DNA from: JASFUX01 sp050050115
GTDB lineage: Bacteria; Pseudomonadota; Alphaproteobacteria; Caulobacterales; Maricaulaceae
DNA: 6,544 nt
Direction: 5' to 3'
Assembly (NCBI GenBank): GCA_050050115.1
Contig: JASFUX010000197.1
Coordinates: forward strand, 1-6,544
Positions 1 through 6,376 of this stretch are shown here, piece after piece. Every line of letters starts with the position of its first letter. The stretch's first letter is position 1. The position numbers and the translations under genes were made by a program. The notes beneath the pieces were generated by a model. That model made no database searches. It was not told the origin of the DNA and saw only the letters and a list, made by a program, of their open reading frames with translations.

Positions 1-179
1 TGTTTACGTGGGCGGTGGCGCTCGGGCTTGAAGAGCTCGAGCCGCGCAGCTCGGCGCGCTTCACCGCGATGCTCGCCCAACCGCCTGCCGACGCTCAGGA
101 TCTCGAGCTGCGCTTTGCGCGGCTGGGTCTGGACGACACGGTCCCCGCGGCGACTGAGCTGATGGGGGAAGGCGGCTAG
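1..179 (+). CDS. C-terminal fragment of unrecognised protein (5' end outside window)
   Basis: An open frame enters from the left edge; its first complete codon starts at base 3, and it ends at TAG 177-179, giving 58 visible residues. The segment starts FTWAVALGLEELEPRSS and ends ELMGEGG. It is rich in Ala, Leu, Glu and Asp, and its codons show the same G/C third-position bias as the complete genes nearby, which supports real coding. No catalytic motif or membrane segment is visible, and I do not recognise the family. A helical tail of a small soluble enzyme would fit the composition, but that is a guess. The gene converges on the DUF4175 gene, with 34 bases between the two stop codons. Confidence 0.55.
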   Translation, partial: FTWAVALGLEELEPRSSARFTAMLAQPPADAQDLELRFARLGLDDTVPAATELMGEGG

Positions 180-184
180 GGCGC

Positions 185-212
185 TTTCTTTGCTCCCCCG
201 TGGGAGAGGAAA
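185..212. terminator. Weak bidirectional hairpin between convergent genes
   Basis: The 34-base gap between two convergent stop codons contains an inverted repeat: CTCCC (193-197), loop CCGT, GGGAG (202-206). It may extend across an internal loop by TTTC (185-188) pairing with GAAA (209-212). Its position suits a shared terminator for the + gene ending at 179 and the - gene ending at 214. No real U-tract follows the stem on either strand, so an intrinsic terminator is only a possibility. Confidence 0.3.
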
Positions 213-213
213 A

Positions 214-3030
214 TCAGAACCGCTCGAGCAGCCGTCTGAGGTAGTCCAGTTCTTCTTCGGGGCGGCCAAGCTCTTCGGCGCGGCGTCTGAGTTCGTCGAG
301 GATCCGGCGGGCGCGCTGGATGTCCATCTCGGTGGGCACGTCCACGCCGGCGCCGGAGTCCACGCCGCTGCCGAGCGTGGCGCGGCCGAACGGATCGCGC
401 TGCGCGTTGCGCCGCTCGAATTCGTCGAGATCTTCGATGCCCGCACGTTCAGCTTCTTGACGCTGCGCGCCTTCGGCGAGCAGCTCAAGCCCTTCGCGCA
501 GGGACTCCAGCGCTTCGCCCTGGGCGATCAGCGCGCCCTCGCGGTCGCGCTCTGAGAGCAGGCGCTCGGCGTCTTCCATGCGCCGCAGCGCCTGACGCAA
601 ACCTTCCTCGGCCTCCTCGAGCGATTCCTGAGCGCCGGCGCCCGCGGCCCCGCCCGTCGCGTCGGACTCGCCCAGCTCATCGAGGAAACCCCGAAGCGCT
701 TCGCGGATTTCGCCCTGGCCTTGGCGCAGCCCTTCGAAGTCCGTGCCGGGGCCGGGCAGGTTCTGACCGCCCGGCTGTCCGTTCGGCTGGCCTTGGCCGT
801 TCGGCTGTCCTTGCTGGCCGGGCTGACCGCTGAACTGGTTGCCCTGACCCTGCTGGCCTTGCTGACCCTGCTGGCCGGCTTGGCCCTGCTGGCCTTGTTG
901 CCCCGCCTGACCTTGCTGGCCCTGTTGCCCCTGCTGACCTTGCTGGCCCTGTTGGCCTTGTTGACCCTCTTGCCCCTGCTGACCTTGTTGGCCTTGCTGC
1001 CCTTGTTGACCTTCCTGCTCGGCCGTCTGGGTCTGGTCCATGGCTTCGCGCTGGCGGCCGAGCAGCTCGGCCAGCTCGGCGAGCGCGTCGCGCAGCTCCT
1101 GGTCCATCTCCGGCATGTCGGGCGGCTGACCTTGACCGCCGCCTTGGGAGAAGTTGAGCGTCATCTCCATGTTGCGGAGCATGTCCGTCAGCATCGCCAG
1201 CGCCCGGCGCGCGTCCTCCTCCGAGCCGGTCTCGATCATGTCGCGCAGCTGCTGGAGCATCTGCTGGAACTCGTCGGCGGACATCGCGCCGCCTTGCTGC
1301 TGCTGGTCGCCGCCGGTGAACTCCGAGACGACGCGGCCTTCGCGCAGCGCTTCTTCGATCAGCAGCGCGCGGTAGCGTTCGACCGCGTCTTCGTACGCCT
1401 GCAGCAGGCGCTGGATTTCTTCGGGGTCGTCGCCGCGCGCCAGGGCGCGGGCGAGGGCGCGCTCGGCCGCGTCGAGAGCCCGGCGGGCGTCTTCAAGATC
1501 GCCGCCCTCGGCGCGCAGCGCCAGATCCCAGAGCACGCCGCGCAAATCGGCGATGTCCTCGCGCTCGCGCGCCAGGGCGAGCCGGTCGGTCGCATAGGAG
1601 AGTCCCATGTGGACGACCGGCTCGACGTCGAACAGGCTGCCGCCCAGCCGCATCAGATCGAGCGAGCGCTGCGCCTGGGCGATGTCGGACGGCGCGCGGT
1701 CGAGCCGCTCGGCCAGCTCGTTCATCACGAACGGCGGCGCGTTGGCGGCGTCCTCGGCCGTCAGCGGCGCGCGCTCGGGCAGAGGCTCGTACTGGGTCGC
1801 GACGGTGAACAGGTTGGTGCGCTGCTCGAGGATCGCCTTGGCGAGCGGATTGACGAAGATCCGCCGCGGCAGCGTCATCGTGATCGTCTCGCTCGCGCCT
1901 TCCTGGCCGATCGCGTCGACGGCGACGATCCGGATTTGCCCCTCGCGGCCGGCCCAGGGGTGCTCGGTCAGGTCGATGGTGTCGGTCTCTTCGACATTGC
2001 GCGCATTGGGCGCGAACTCGAGGCGGTGCAGATAGGGCTCGGCCTCGGGCTCGTCGACGAGGGTGATCTCGATGTGGCCTTCAGCGACGCCGTAATCATC
2101 CGTAAGCAGATAGGCGAGGATCATCTCCTGGCGGTCGGAGAGTTCGATCTCTTCGGCGAAGGCCGCGACCGGCGGTTCGTCGGGCGCGACTCGGATGCTC
2201 CAGAGGCGGTCCATCGCGCGCACTTGCGAGTCGGCGCCGAGAGTCGTCTTGGCGGCGTAGGCGCCCGGACCGTCGTCTTCAAAGGCGACGCGGCGGCGGC
2301 CCTCGTTGATCTCGGTGACGACCAGCGGCGGGGCGCGGCGCGGACCGACGACGCGGACCACCAGCTCGGAACCCTGCGGCGCTTCGATCGAGTCGAGGCC
2401 GGCGGTCTGCAGATAGACCGGGGCGCGGCGGGTGTAGTCCGGCGGCGCGATCCAGGCTTGGATGTCCCAGCGCGCGACGCCGCCTGACTGCCAATAGGGC
2501 GCGAGCGACTCCCAGATCCGCGACGGCGCGCTTGCGCCGGCGACCGCAATGCCGCCGAGCATGGCGAGGGTGAGCACGCCCCGAAGGCCGATCACGTCGC
2601 GGGCGGCGACGGCGGCGCGCGGACGCCGCGCCTTGAGGTTGGTCAGGGAGTCGCGCATGCGCTGCTGGTGGATGCGCCAGAGCGCGCGCGCGGCGGGGTT
2701 GGACGCGACCGGCGCGTCGTCGAGCGCCTCGAACGGGCGGCCCTGGAGCTTGGAATCGTCCTCGACCCGGCGGCGAACATGGCGCGCCTCCGGCCAGGGG
2801 TCTTTGACCGCGCCGCGCCAGCCGAAGCCGATCAGGCCGATGACGGTGACGGCGAGCGCTATGGCGCGCCAGGGATCGCCCGTGCGCTCCCACACCCCAA
2901 GCATCGCCAGCGCGGCGAAGGCGGCCGGAAAGGCGATCGCCGGCCACAAGACCGCGGCGGCGCGCTCCCACAGAAGGGCGAGCCAGGCGCCGGTGAGCGC
3001 CACGCGCTGGCGGAGCGTCGTCTTGACCAT
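214..3030 (-). CDS. DUF4175 / TIGR02302 family membrane protein with Gly-Gln-Gln repeat
   Basis: This 938-residue protein matches the layout of the alphaproteobacterial TIGR02302/DUF4175 family, whose function is unknown. Hydrophobic segments lie at about residues 29-47, 55-71 and 148-167. A beta-rich, probably periplasmic region follows (about 185-400), including WIAPPDYTRR near its start, a phrase I associate with this family. A long charged helical region comes next (about 432-565, Ala/Arg/Glu-rich, coiled-coil-like). A low-complexity stretch made of GQQ triplets spans 674-730 and continues as Gln/Gly/Pro/Asn-rich sequence to about 755. The tail is again helical and very acidic/basic (about 765-938). 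The start is ATG at 3030-3028 (complement); no convincing Shine-Dalgarno precedes it, so the start is slightly uncertain. In relatives, as I recall, the gene sits directly downstream of lysA; here lysA is the next - strand gene but lies about 3.3 kb upstream. The gene must therefore have its own promoter, presumably in the 3031-3227 gap. The repeat makes this protein rather long for the family. Identity is judged from architecture and context; no biochemical role should be assigned. Confidence 0.88.
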   Translation of the reverse strand: MVKTTLRQRVALTGAWLALLWERAAAVLWPAIAFPAAFAALAMLGVWERTGDPWRAIALAVTVIGLIGFGWRGAVKDPWPEARHVRRRVEDDSKLQGRPFEALDDAPVASNPAARALWRIHQQRMRDSLTNLKARRPRAAVAARDVIGLRGVLTLAMLGGIAVAGASAPSRIWESLAPYWQSGGVARWDIQAWIAPPDYTRRAPVYLQTAGLDSIEAPQGSELVVRVVGPRRAPPLVVTEINEGRRRVAFEDDGPGAYAAKTTLGADSQVRAMDRLWSIRVAPDEPPVAAFAEEIELSDRQEMILAYLLTDDYGVAEGHIEITLVDEPEAEPYLHRLEFAPNARNVEETDTIDLTEHPWAGREGQIRIVAVDAIGQEGASETITMTLPRRIFVNPLAKAILEQRTNLFTVATQYEPLPERAPLTAEDAANAPPFVMNELAERLDRAPSDIAQAQRSLDLMRLGGSLFDVEPVVHMGLSYATDRLALAREREDIADLRGVLWDLALRAEGGDLEDARRALDAAERALARALARGDDPEEIQRLLQAYEDAVERYRALLIEEALREGRVVSEFTGGDQQQQGGAMSADEFQQMLQQLRDMIETGSEEDARRALAMLTDMLRNMEMTLNFSQGGGQGQPPDMPEMDQELRDALAELAELLGRQREAMDQTQTAEQEGQQGQQGQQGQQGQEGQQGQQGQQGQQGQQGQQGQAGQQGQQGQAGQQGQQGQQGQGNQFSGQPGQQGQPNGQGQPNGQPGGQNLPGPGTDFEGLRQGQGEIREALRGFLDELGESDATGGAAGAGAQESLEEAEEGLRQALRRMEDAERLLSERDREGALIAQGEALESLREGLELLAEGAQRQEAERAGIEDLDEFERRNAQRDPFGRATLGSGVDSGAGVDVPTEMDIQRARRILDELRRRAEELGRPEEELDYLRRLLERF
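841..1011 (-). repeat. Tandem 9-base repeat encoding 19 Gly-Gln-X triplets
   Basis: Read on the coding (-) strand, this is an in-frame array of 19 nine-base units. Most encode Gly-Gln-Gln, with three variants (one GQE, two GQA) and a final GQG, at residues 674-730 of the DUF4175 protein. On the + strand it appears as alternating ctg/ttg and acc/gcc/ccc codons. Gln codons are mostly CAG with some CAA and Gly codons vary, so the units have drifted, but the protein pattern is kept exactly in register. It probably forms a flexible hydrophilic linker between helical regions. Units could be gained or lost by replication slippage. Confidence 0.93.
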
Positions 3031-3227
3031 CGTTCGACCGTAGCATGCGATTGGAAACCCGTCTGCATTACGAGTTCGTTACGGCTGCGGCGATTCAGCG
3101 GCCTCGGGAGTCCTAAAAGGAGAGCCTCGGCCGGCCGGTCTTGGAACCGGCTTTGGGACGACGCTCTAGCTTGGCCTGCGCCAATGCCGTATCGCTGGAA
3201 TCGACACCTTTCGGGGAAGGGGAACTC
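3031..3227. promoter_or_regulatory. Divergent intergenic region between DUF4175 and SGNH-hydrolase genes
   Basis: This gap separates two divergent genes and must hold promoters for both. No consensus sigma-70 promoter is obvious. The best guess for the rightward gene is TTGGAA (3141-3146) with TCTAGC (3165-3170), 18 bases apart, which is weak. Two symmetric elements are visible: a hairpin GCCGGT (3134-3139) / ACCGGC (3146-3151) with a 6-base loop, and an interrupted palindrome TTGGC-CTGC-GCCAA (3171-3184). The palindrome lies just downstream of the candidate -10, so it could be an operator or a 5'-UTR hairpin. For the leftward gene I could not single out a promoter. Confidence 0.4.
3213..3222 (+). 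promoter_or_regulatory. Ribosome binding site that fixes the SGNH-hydrolase start
   Basis: A purine-rich GGGGAAGGGG ends 5 bases before the ATG at 3228. It decides for this ATG over an in-frame TTG at 3141, which would add 29 residues in front of a well-formed lipoprotein signal peptide. Confidence 0.7.
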
Positions 3228-3971
3228 ATGACCGGATCGCTTCTGCGCCGCCTCGCGCCGGCGCTCGTGCTGGGACTCGCGGCCTGCGCCTCAGGGGCGC
3301 CTGAGGACGCTTTGCCGGAGCGGGTGACCGCGCCGCCGCCCCCGCCCGCGGACGCCCCGTTCGCCGAAGCGATCACCGGCTTCGTCCAGGCCGACGCGGC
3401 CGCCCCGCCCGCGGACTGCTCGGTGCTGTTCGTCGGCAGCTCCTCGATCCGCTTTTGGACCACAGTGGCCGAAGACTTCCCCGAGCTTTCGGTGATCAAC
3501 CGCGGCTTCGGCGGCTCGCAGACCGAGCACGTGATCCGCTACTTCAACCACATCGTCGCGCCCTATCGGCCGGCGAAGATCGTCTTCTACGAGGGCGAGA
3601 ACGACATCAACGCGGGCGACTCGACGGACTCGGTGATTTCCGAGTTCGAGACCTTCATGGACATGAAGACGGCCGCGCTGGGCGCCACGCCAGTCTACTT
3701 CATCTCGATCAAGCCTTCGATCGCCCGGTTCGAGGAGCTCGCCGCCCAGGCCGAAGCCAACGAGCGCCTGGCCGCGATCGCGGCGAACCGGCCGGACATG
3801 ACCTTCATCAACGTCGTCGACGCCATGCTCGACGAGGACGGTCAGCCCAAGGACATCTTCGTTGCCGACGACCTGCACATGAACGCCGACGGCTACGCGA
3901 TCTGGACGGAGATCGTCGGCGAGGCGCTTGAGACGGCCGAAGTGACGGAGAGCCCGTTCTGCGCCGGGTGA
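3228..3971 (+). CDS. SGNH/GDSL-family hydrolase, predicted lipoprotein
   Basis: The product has 247 residues and is a likely serine esterase/acylhydrolase of the SGNH superfamily, anchored in the envelope by lipid. The N-terminus has two Arg (7, 8), a hydrophobic core and the lipobox LAAC with Cys20, followed by a Pro/Ala-rich linker (about 30-60). The SGNH blocks appear in order. Block I is VGSSSIRFW, with probable nucleophile Ser72; the usual GDS is GSS here. Block II is NRGFGGSQ (91-98), supplying the oxyanion Gly. Block III is GEND (123-126), with Asn125. Block V is DDLH (214-217), giving Asp214 and His217 for the triad. All four superfamily residues are therefore present and the enzyme should be active; its substrate cannot be read from sequence. 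Residue 21 is Ala rather than Asp, so the classic inner-membrane retention signal is absent, but sorting rules are uncertain in this group. The start is supported by a strong ribosome binding site. The kinase-phosphatase gene follows after 71 bases, with a hairpin between. Confidence 0.9.
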   Translation: MTGSLLRRLAPALVLGLAACASGAPEDALPERVTAPPPPPADAPFAEAITGFVQADAAAPPADCSVLFVGSSSIRFWTTVAEDFPELSVINRGFGGSQTEHVIRYFNHIVAPYRPAKIVFYEGENDINAGDSTDSVISEFETFMDMKTAALGATPVYFISIKPSIARFEELAAQAEANERLAAIAANRPDMTFINVVDAMLDEDGQPKDIFVADDLHMNADGYAIWTEIVGEALETAEVTESPFCAG

Positions 3972-3993
3972 GGGGCGAGCAAGGCTGAACGCG

Positions 3994-4025
3994 GGCGGGC
4001 CCTGTCTCCGACGGCGGGGCCTGTC
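3994..4025 (+). terminator. Hairpin between SGNH-hydrolase and kinase-phosphatase genes
   Basis: Bases 3994-4002 (GGCGGGCCC) pair with 4017-4025 (GGGCCTGTC), giving a 9-bp stem with two G-U pairs and a 14-base loop. It starts 22 bases after the hydrolase stop. Only a short GCTTT follows, so termination would be partial at best. The stem ends 5 bases before the GAGGAGG of the next gene. It could instead influence translation of the GTG-started kinase gene or act as an mRNA stabiliser. Confidence 0.45.
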
Positions 4026-4030
4026 GCTTT

Positions 4031-4037
4031 GAGGAGG
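4031..4037 (+). promoter_or_regulatory. Ribosome binding site for a GTG start
   Basis: GAGGAGG is a near-perfect Shine-Dalgarno placed 5 bases before GTG 4043. It supports a GTG start, which puts the first PP2C motif only about 13 residues from the N-terminus, as expected for the family. Confidence 0.8.
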
Positions 4038-4042
4038 CGCGA

Positions 4043-5782
4043 GTGTCGCGCGGATTGGCGGTCTCGATCGGTCAGTTTTCGGACAAGGGCCGGAAGAACA
4101 TCAATCAGGATTTCCACGGCGTCCTCGTGCCCGAGGGCGCCGCGCTGGCGCTCAAGGGCGTCACTGCGGCGATCGCCGACGGCGTGACGCCCAGCCCCGT
4201 CAGCCACGTCGCCGCCGAGACGGCGATCAAGTCGTTCCTCACCGACTACTACGCCACCTCCGACGCCTGGTCGGTGAAGACCTCCGGCCAGCGGGTGATC
4301 AGCGCGACCAACTCCTGGCTGCACGCCCAGACGATGCGCAGCCGCGACGCCTACGACACCGATCACGGCTATATGTGCACCTTGACCGCTGTGGTCTTGA
4401 AAGCGCGCACGGCCCACATCTTCCATGTCGGCGACAGTCGCGTCGCCAAGCTCTCGGGCGAGAGCCTCGAGCCGCTGACGACGGATCACCGCGTCGTCAT
4501 TTCGTCCGCGGAGAGCTACCTCGGCCGCGCCATGGGCCGGGCGTCCGACGTGGAGATCGACTACCACGCGGTCCCGCTTTCCGTGGGCGACGTGTTCGTG
4601 TTCTCGACCGACGGCGTGCACGACTTCGTCGAGCCGCGCACCCTCGCCCGGATGATCATCGCCGATGCGGACGATCTCGACCGCGCTGCGCGTGCGATCG
4701 GCGAGGCGGCGCTCGACGCCGGCAGCGACGACAATCTCACGGTTCAGATCGTCCGCGTCGACGCGCTGCCCGAGGAGGACGCCGCCGAGTTCGTTCGCCA
4801 GGGCGCCGATCTGCCCGCCCCGCCGATCCCAGAGCCGCCGGCCGAGTTCGAGGGCTACCGCATCCTCAAGGAGATCCACGCGAGCACGCGCAGCTACGTC
4901 TACCTCGCCGAGGACATGGAGACGGGCGAGCGCGTCGCGCTGAAGATCCCGGCCGATGATCTGCGGGAGAGCCCCGGGCTGATGGCGCAGCTCATGACCG
5001 AGGAATGGGTCGCCAGGCGGCTTGCGAGCCCGTTCGTGCTCAAGGCCGCGCGATCCGAGCGGCCCCGCCGGTTCCTCTACGCCGTCACCGAGTACGTCGA
5101 GGGCCGGAACCTGCGCCGCTGGATGCGCGACAACCCCAAGCCCGATCTCGATACGGTGCGCGACATCGTCGAGCAGATCGCCATGGGTTTGAGGGCTTTC
5201 CATCGCCGGGAGATGATCCACCGCGATCTGCGGCCCGAGAATGTCATGATCGACGAGGCCGGCGCGGTGAAGATCATCGATTTCGGCTCCGCCCGGATCG
5301 CCGGCGTCGCCGAGACGGCGCCGCGCTATCGCGGCGGAGAGGGCGAAGTGCTTCTGGGACACCTGCAGTACACGGCGCCCGAGTGCCTCGCGGGCGAGCC
5401 GGCGACCTGGCGCTCGGATCTCTTCTCGCTCGGCGTTATCGCCTACGAGCTGCTGACCGGCCGTTATCCCTACGGGATCGAAGCGGCGCGCGTGCGCAGC
5501 CGGGCCCAGCAGCGGGCGTTGCGCTACGCGAGCGCCGTCGACGATAAGCGCGGCGTGCCCGACTGGGTCGACGGCGCGCTGCACGCGGCGACCCATCCCG
5601 ATCCTCTAAAGCGCTACGACGCGCTCTCGGAATTTATCAACGACTTGAGGACGCCGAACCCGAAGTTCGCGCGCGCGTCCGACGTCCCGCTCGCCAAGCG
5701 CGACCCGGTGCGCTTCTGGCAGGGGGTGTCGCTGGCCCTCGCCGTGGTCGTCGGCGCGCTTTTAGTGTTGCTGACGCGGTGA
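4043..5782 (+). CDS. Bifunctional PP2C-type phosphatase / Ser-Thr protein kinase, C-terminal membrane anchor
   Basis: This 579-residue fusion carries two opposing enzymes. The N-terminal PP2C domain (about 5-255) has DKGRKNINQD (14-23), ADG with Asp46-Gly47, GDSR (130-133), STDG with Asp190, and DDN (229-231). The usual metal-binding aspartates (23, 46, 190, 230) are all there, so phosphoserine/threonine phosphatase activity is expected. The Hanks-type kinase domain (about 272-545) has the ATP-binding Lys301 in VALKI, catalytic loop HRDLRPEN (393-400), DFG (413-415), APE (445-447) and SDLFSLG with Asp459. The nucleotide loop after Tyr272 (roughly EIHASTRSYVY) has no glycine, although the catalytic residues are intact. 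A single hydrophobic segment at about 564-577 ends the chain, like a tail anchor, leaving both domains in the cytoplasm. There is no PASTA or other outside sensor domain. From memory, the same architecture occurs as 'bifunctional protein-serine/threonine kinase/phosphatase' (for example PA1782 of Pseudomonas aeruginosa, beside nitrate-assimilation genes); no nitrate genes are visible here. Targets are unknown. Confidence 0.95.
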   Translation: MSRGLAVSIGQFSDKGRKNINQDFHGVLVPEGAALALKGVTAAIADGVTPSPVSHVAAETAIKSFLTDYYATSDAWSVKTSGQRVISATNSWLHAQTMRSRDAYDTDHGYMCTLTAVVLKARTAHIFHVGDSRVAKLSGESLEPLTTDHRVVISSAESYLGRAMGRASDVEIDYHAVPLSVGDVFVFSTDGVHDFVEPRTLARMIIADADDLDRAARAIGEAALDAGSDDNLTVQIVRVDALPEEDAAEFVRQGADLPAPPIPEPPAEFEGYRILKEIHASTRSYVYLAEDMETGERVALKIPADDLRESPGLMAQLMTEEWVARRLASPFVLKAARSERPRRFLYAVTEYVEGRNLRRWMRDNPKPDLDTVRDIVEQIAMGLRAFHRREMIHRDLRPENVMIDEAGAVKIIDFGSARIAGVAETAPRYRGGEGEVLLGHLQYTAPECLAGEPATWRSDLFSLGVIAYELLTGRYPYGIEAARVRSRAQQRALRYASAVDDKRGVPDWVDGALHAATHPDPLKRYDALSEFINDLRTPNPKFARASDVPLAKRDPVRFWQGVSLALAVVVGALLVLLTR

Positions 5783-5843
5783 ACCGGCGTTTGTGGGATC
5801 GCTCGGGAGCGGTAAGCTCGGCGCAATAACGAGGGAGGGAACC
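5783..5843 (+). other. Short spacer before the DUF6265-like gene
   Basis: This 61-base gap holds a small hairpin, CGCT (5800-5803) with AGCG (5808-5811) and a CGGG loop, too short and without a T-tract to call a terminator. No clear promoter is seen. The downstream gene could be read through from the kinase-phosphatase gene or have its own weak promoter. Confidence 0.3.
5831..5840 (+). promoter_or_regulatory. Ribosome binding site that fixes the DUF6265-like start
   Basis: GAGGGAGGGA ends 3 bases before ATG 5844. It selects this ATG, which opens a normal signal peptide (MKKLVALAS), over an in-frame upstream start at 5793 that would bury the signal peptide 17 residues inside. Confidence 0.7.
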
Positions 5844-6356
5844 ATGAAGAAGCTTGTCGCACTTGCGTCCGTCGCCGCGCTGGCCGTCGCGCCGGTCGCC
5901 GCTTACGCCGATCATCACGAGGGCGAGGCCGCCGAGGCGCCCGACATCGCCAGCCTGACCTGGCTCGCGGGCACACGCCACATTGCGCGCGAGGACGGGA
6001 CGATCTCGTATGAGACCTGGACAGGCCCGAGCGGCGGCGTCGTGTCCGGCTCGGTCGCTGCGGCGATCAACGGCGGCTTCGTCGAGTTCTTCCGGGTTAT
6101 GCCGAACGAAGACGGCGTCTACGGCCTGCACACCGCGAACTCGGCGGCGGGGCTCGACAATTGGCGCTTCACACCGCTGCAGTCGATCGAGCCCGGCAAG
6201 GTCGTCTTCGCCATGCCGGACGGCTCGAGCAGCTTCTCGATCGAAGCCACGCCCGATGGCGGCATCCACAATATCGCGATGGGCATGCGCGACGGCGAGC
6301 TCGTTCAGACCGGGGAATGGTACTGGTTGCCGTATCCGCCGGCGGACGAGGAATAG
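5844..6356 (+). CDS. Small secreted DUF6265-like protein
   Basis: The product has 170 residues. It has a typical Sec signal peptide: Lys2-Lys3, a hydrophobic Ala/Val/Leu core and a probable cut after AYA (residue 22). The mature protein begins DHHEGEAAEAPD and should lie in the periplasm. It then shows a pattern I associate with DUF6265: a WLAG motif near the start (LTWLAGTRH), a following ETWTGPSGG segment, a GGFVEFFRV strand, and alternating beta strands to a WYWLP end. This suggests a small beta-barrel-like fold of unknown function. Two family hallmarks look altered: the Trp often found after WLAG is Arg, and the usual HDFP-type segment is replaced by GSSSFS. The match is therefore distant. 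The gene is the last of three + strand genes and converges on lysA with 20 bases between stops. No ligand or catalytic residues can be named. Confidence 0.8.
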   Translation: MKKLVALASVAALAVAPVAAYADHHEGEAAEAPDIASLTWLAGTRHIAREDGTISYETWTGPSGGVVSGSVAAAINGGFVEFFRVMPNEDGVYGLHTANSAAGLDNWRFTPLQSIEPGKVVFAMPDGSSSFSIEATPDGGIHNIAMGMRDGELVQTGEWYWLPYPPADEE

Positions 6357-6376
6357 GCGAGCCCGATCGGTCGAGC

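Noticed and set aside
841..1011. CRISPR-like or minisatellite array
   Set aside because: Units are 9 bases, contiguous and in frame, with no spacers; it is a protein-coding tandem repeat.
721..2487. 588-codon + strand open frame opposite the DUF4175 gene, with a Leu-rich repeat-like translation
   Set aside because: It is the antisense shadow of the real gene. The Leu runs come from reading the Gln/Gly codon array backwards, there is no plausible domain, and the - strand frame gives a recognisable family.
3141..3227. Longer N-terminus for the SGNH hydrolase from an in-frame TTG
   Set aside because: It would place 29 residues before a clean lipoprotein signal peptide and lacks the strong ribosome binding site that precedes ATG 3228.
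3893..5596. 567-codon - strand open frame opposite the kinase-phosphatase gene
   Set aside because: Its translation is rich in Arg, Gly, His and Asp and has no domain, whereas the + strand shows every PP2C and kinase motif in order. Long antisense frames are expected in GC-rich coding DNA.
3228..6356. A new defence or mobile system built from the hydrolase, kinase-phosphatase and secreted protein
   Set aside because: There is no nuclease, ATPase, integrase, toxin or phage-linked gene, and two of the products are exported. The known families explain the genes adequately.
6357..6376. Terminator between the DUF6265-like gene and lysA
   Set aside because: The 20 bases contain CGAGCC-type direct repeats but no usable inverted repeat or T-tract.
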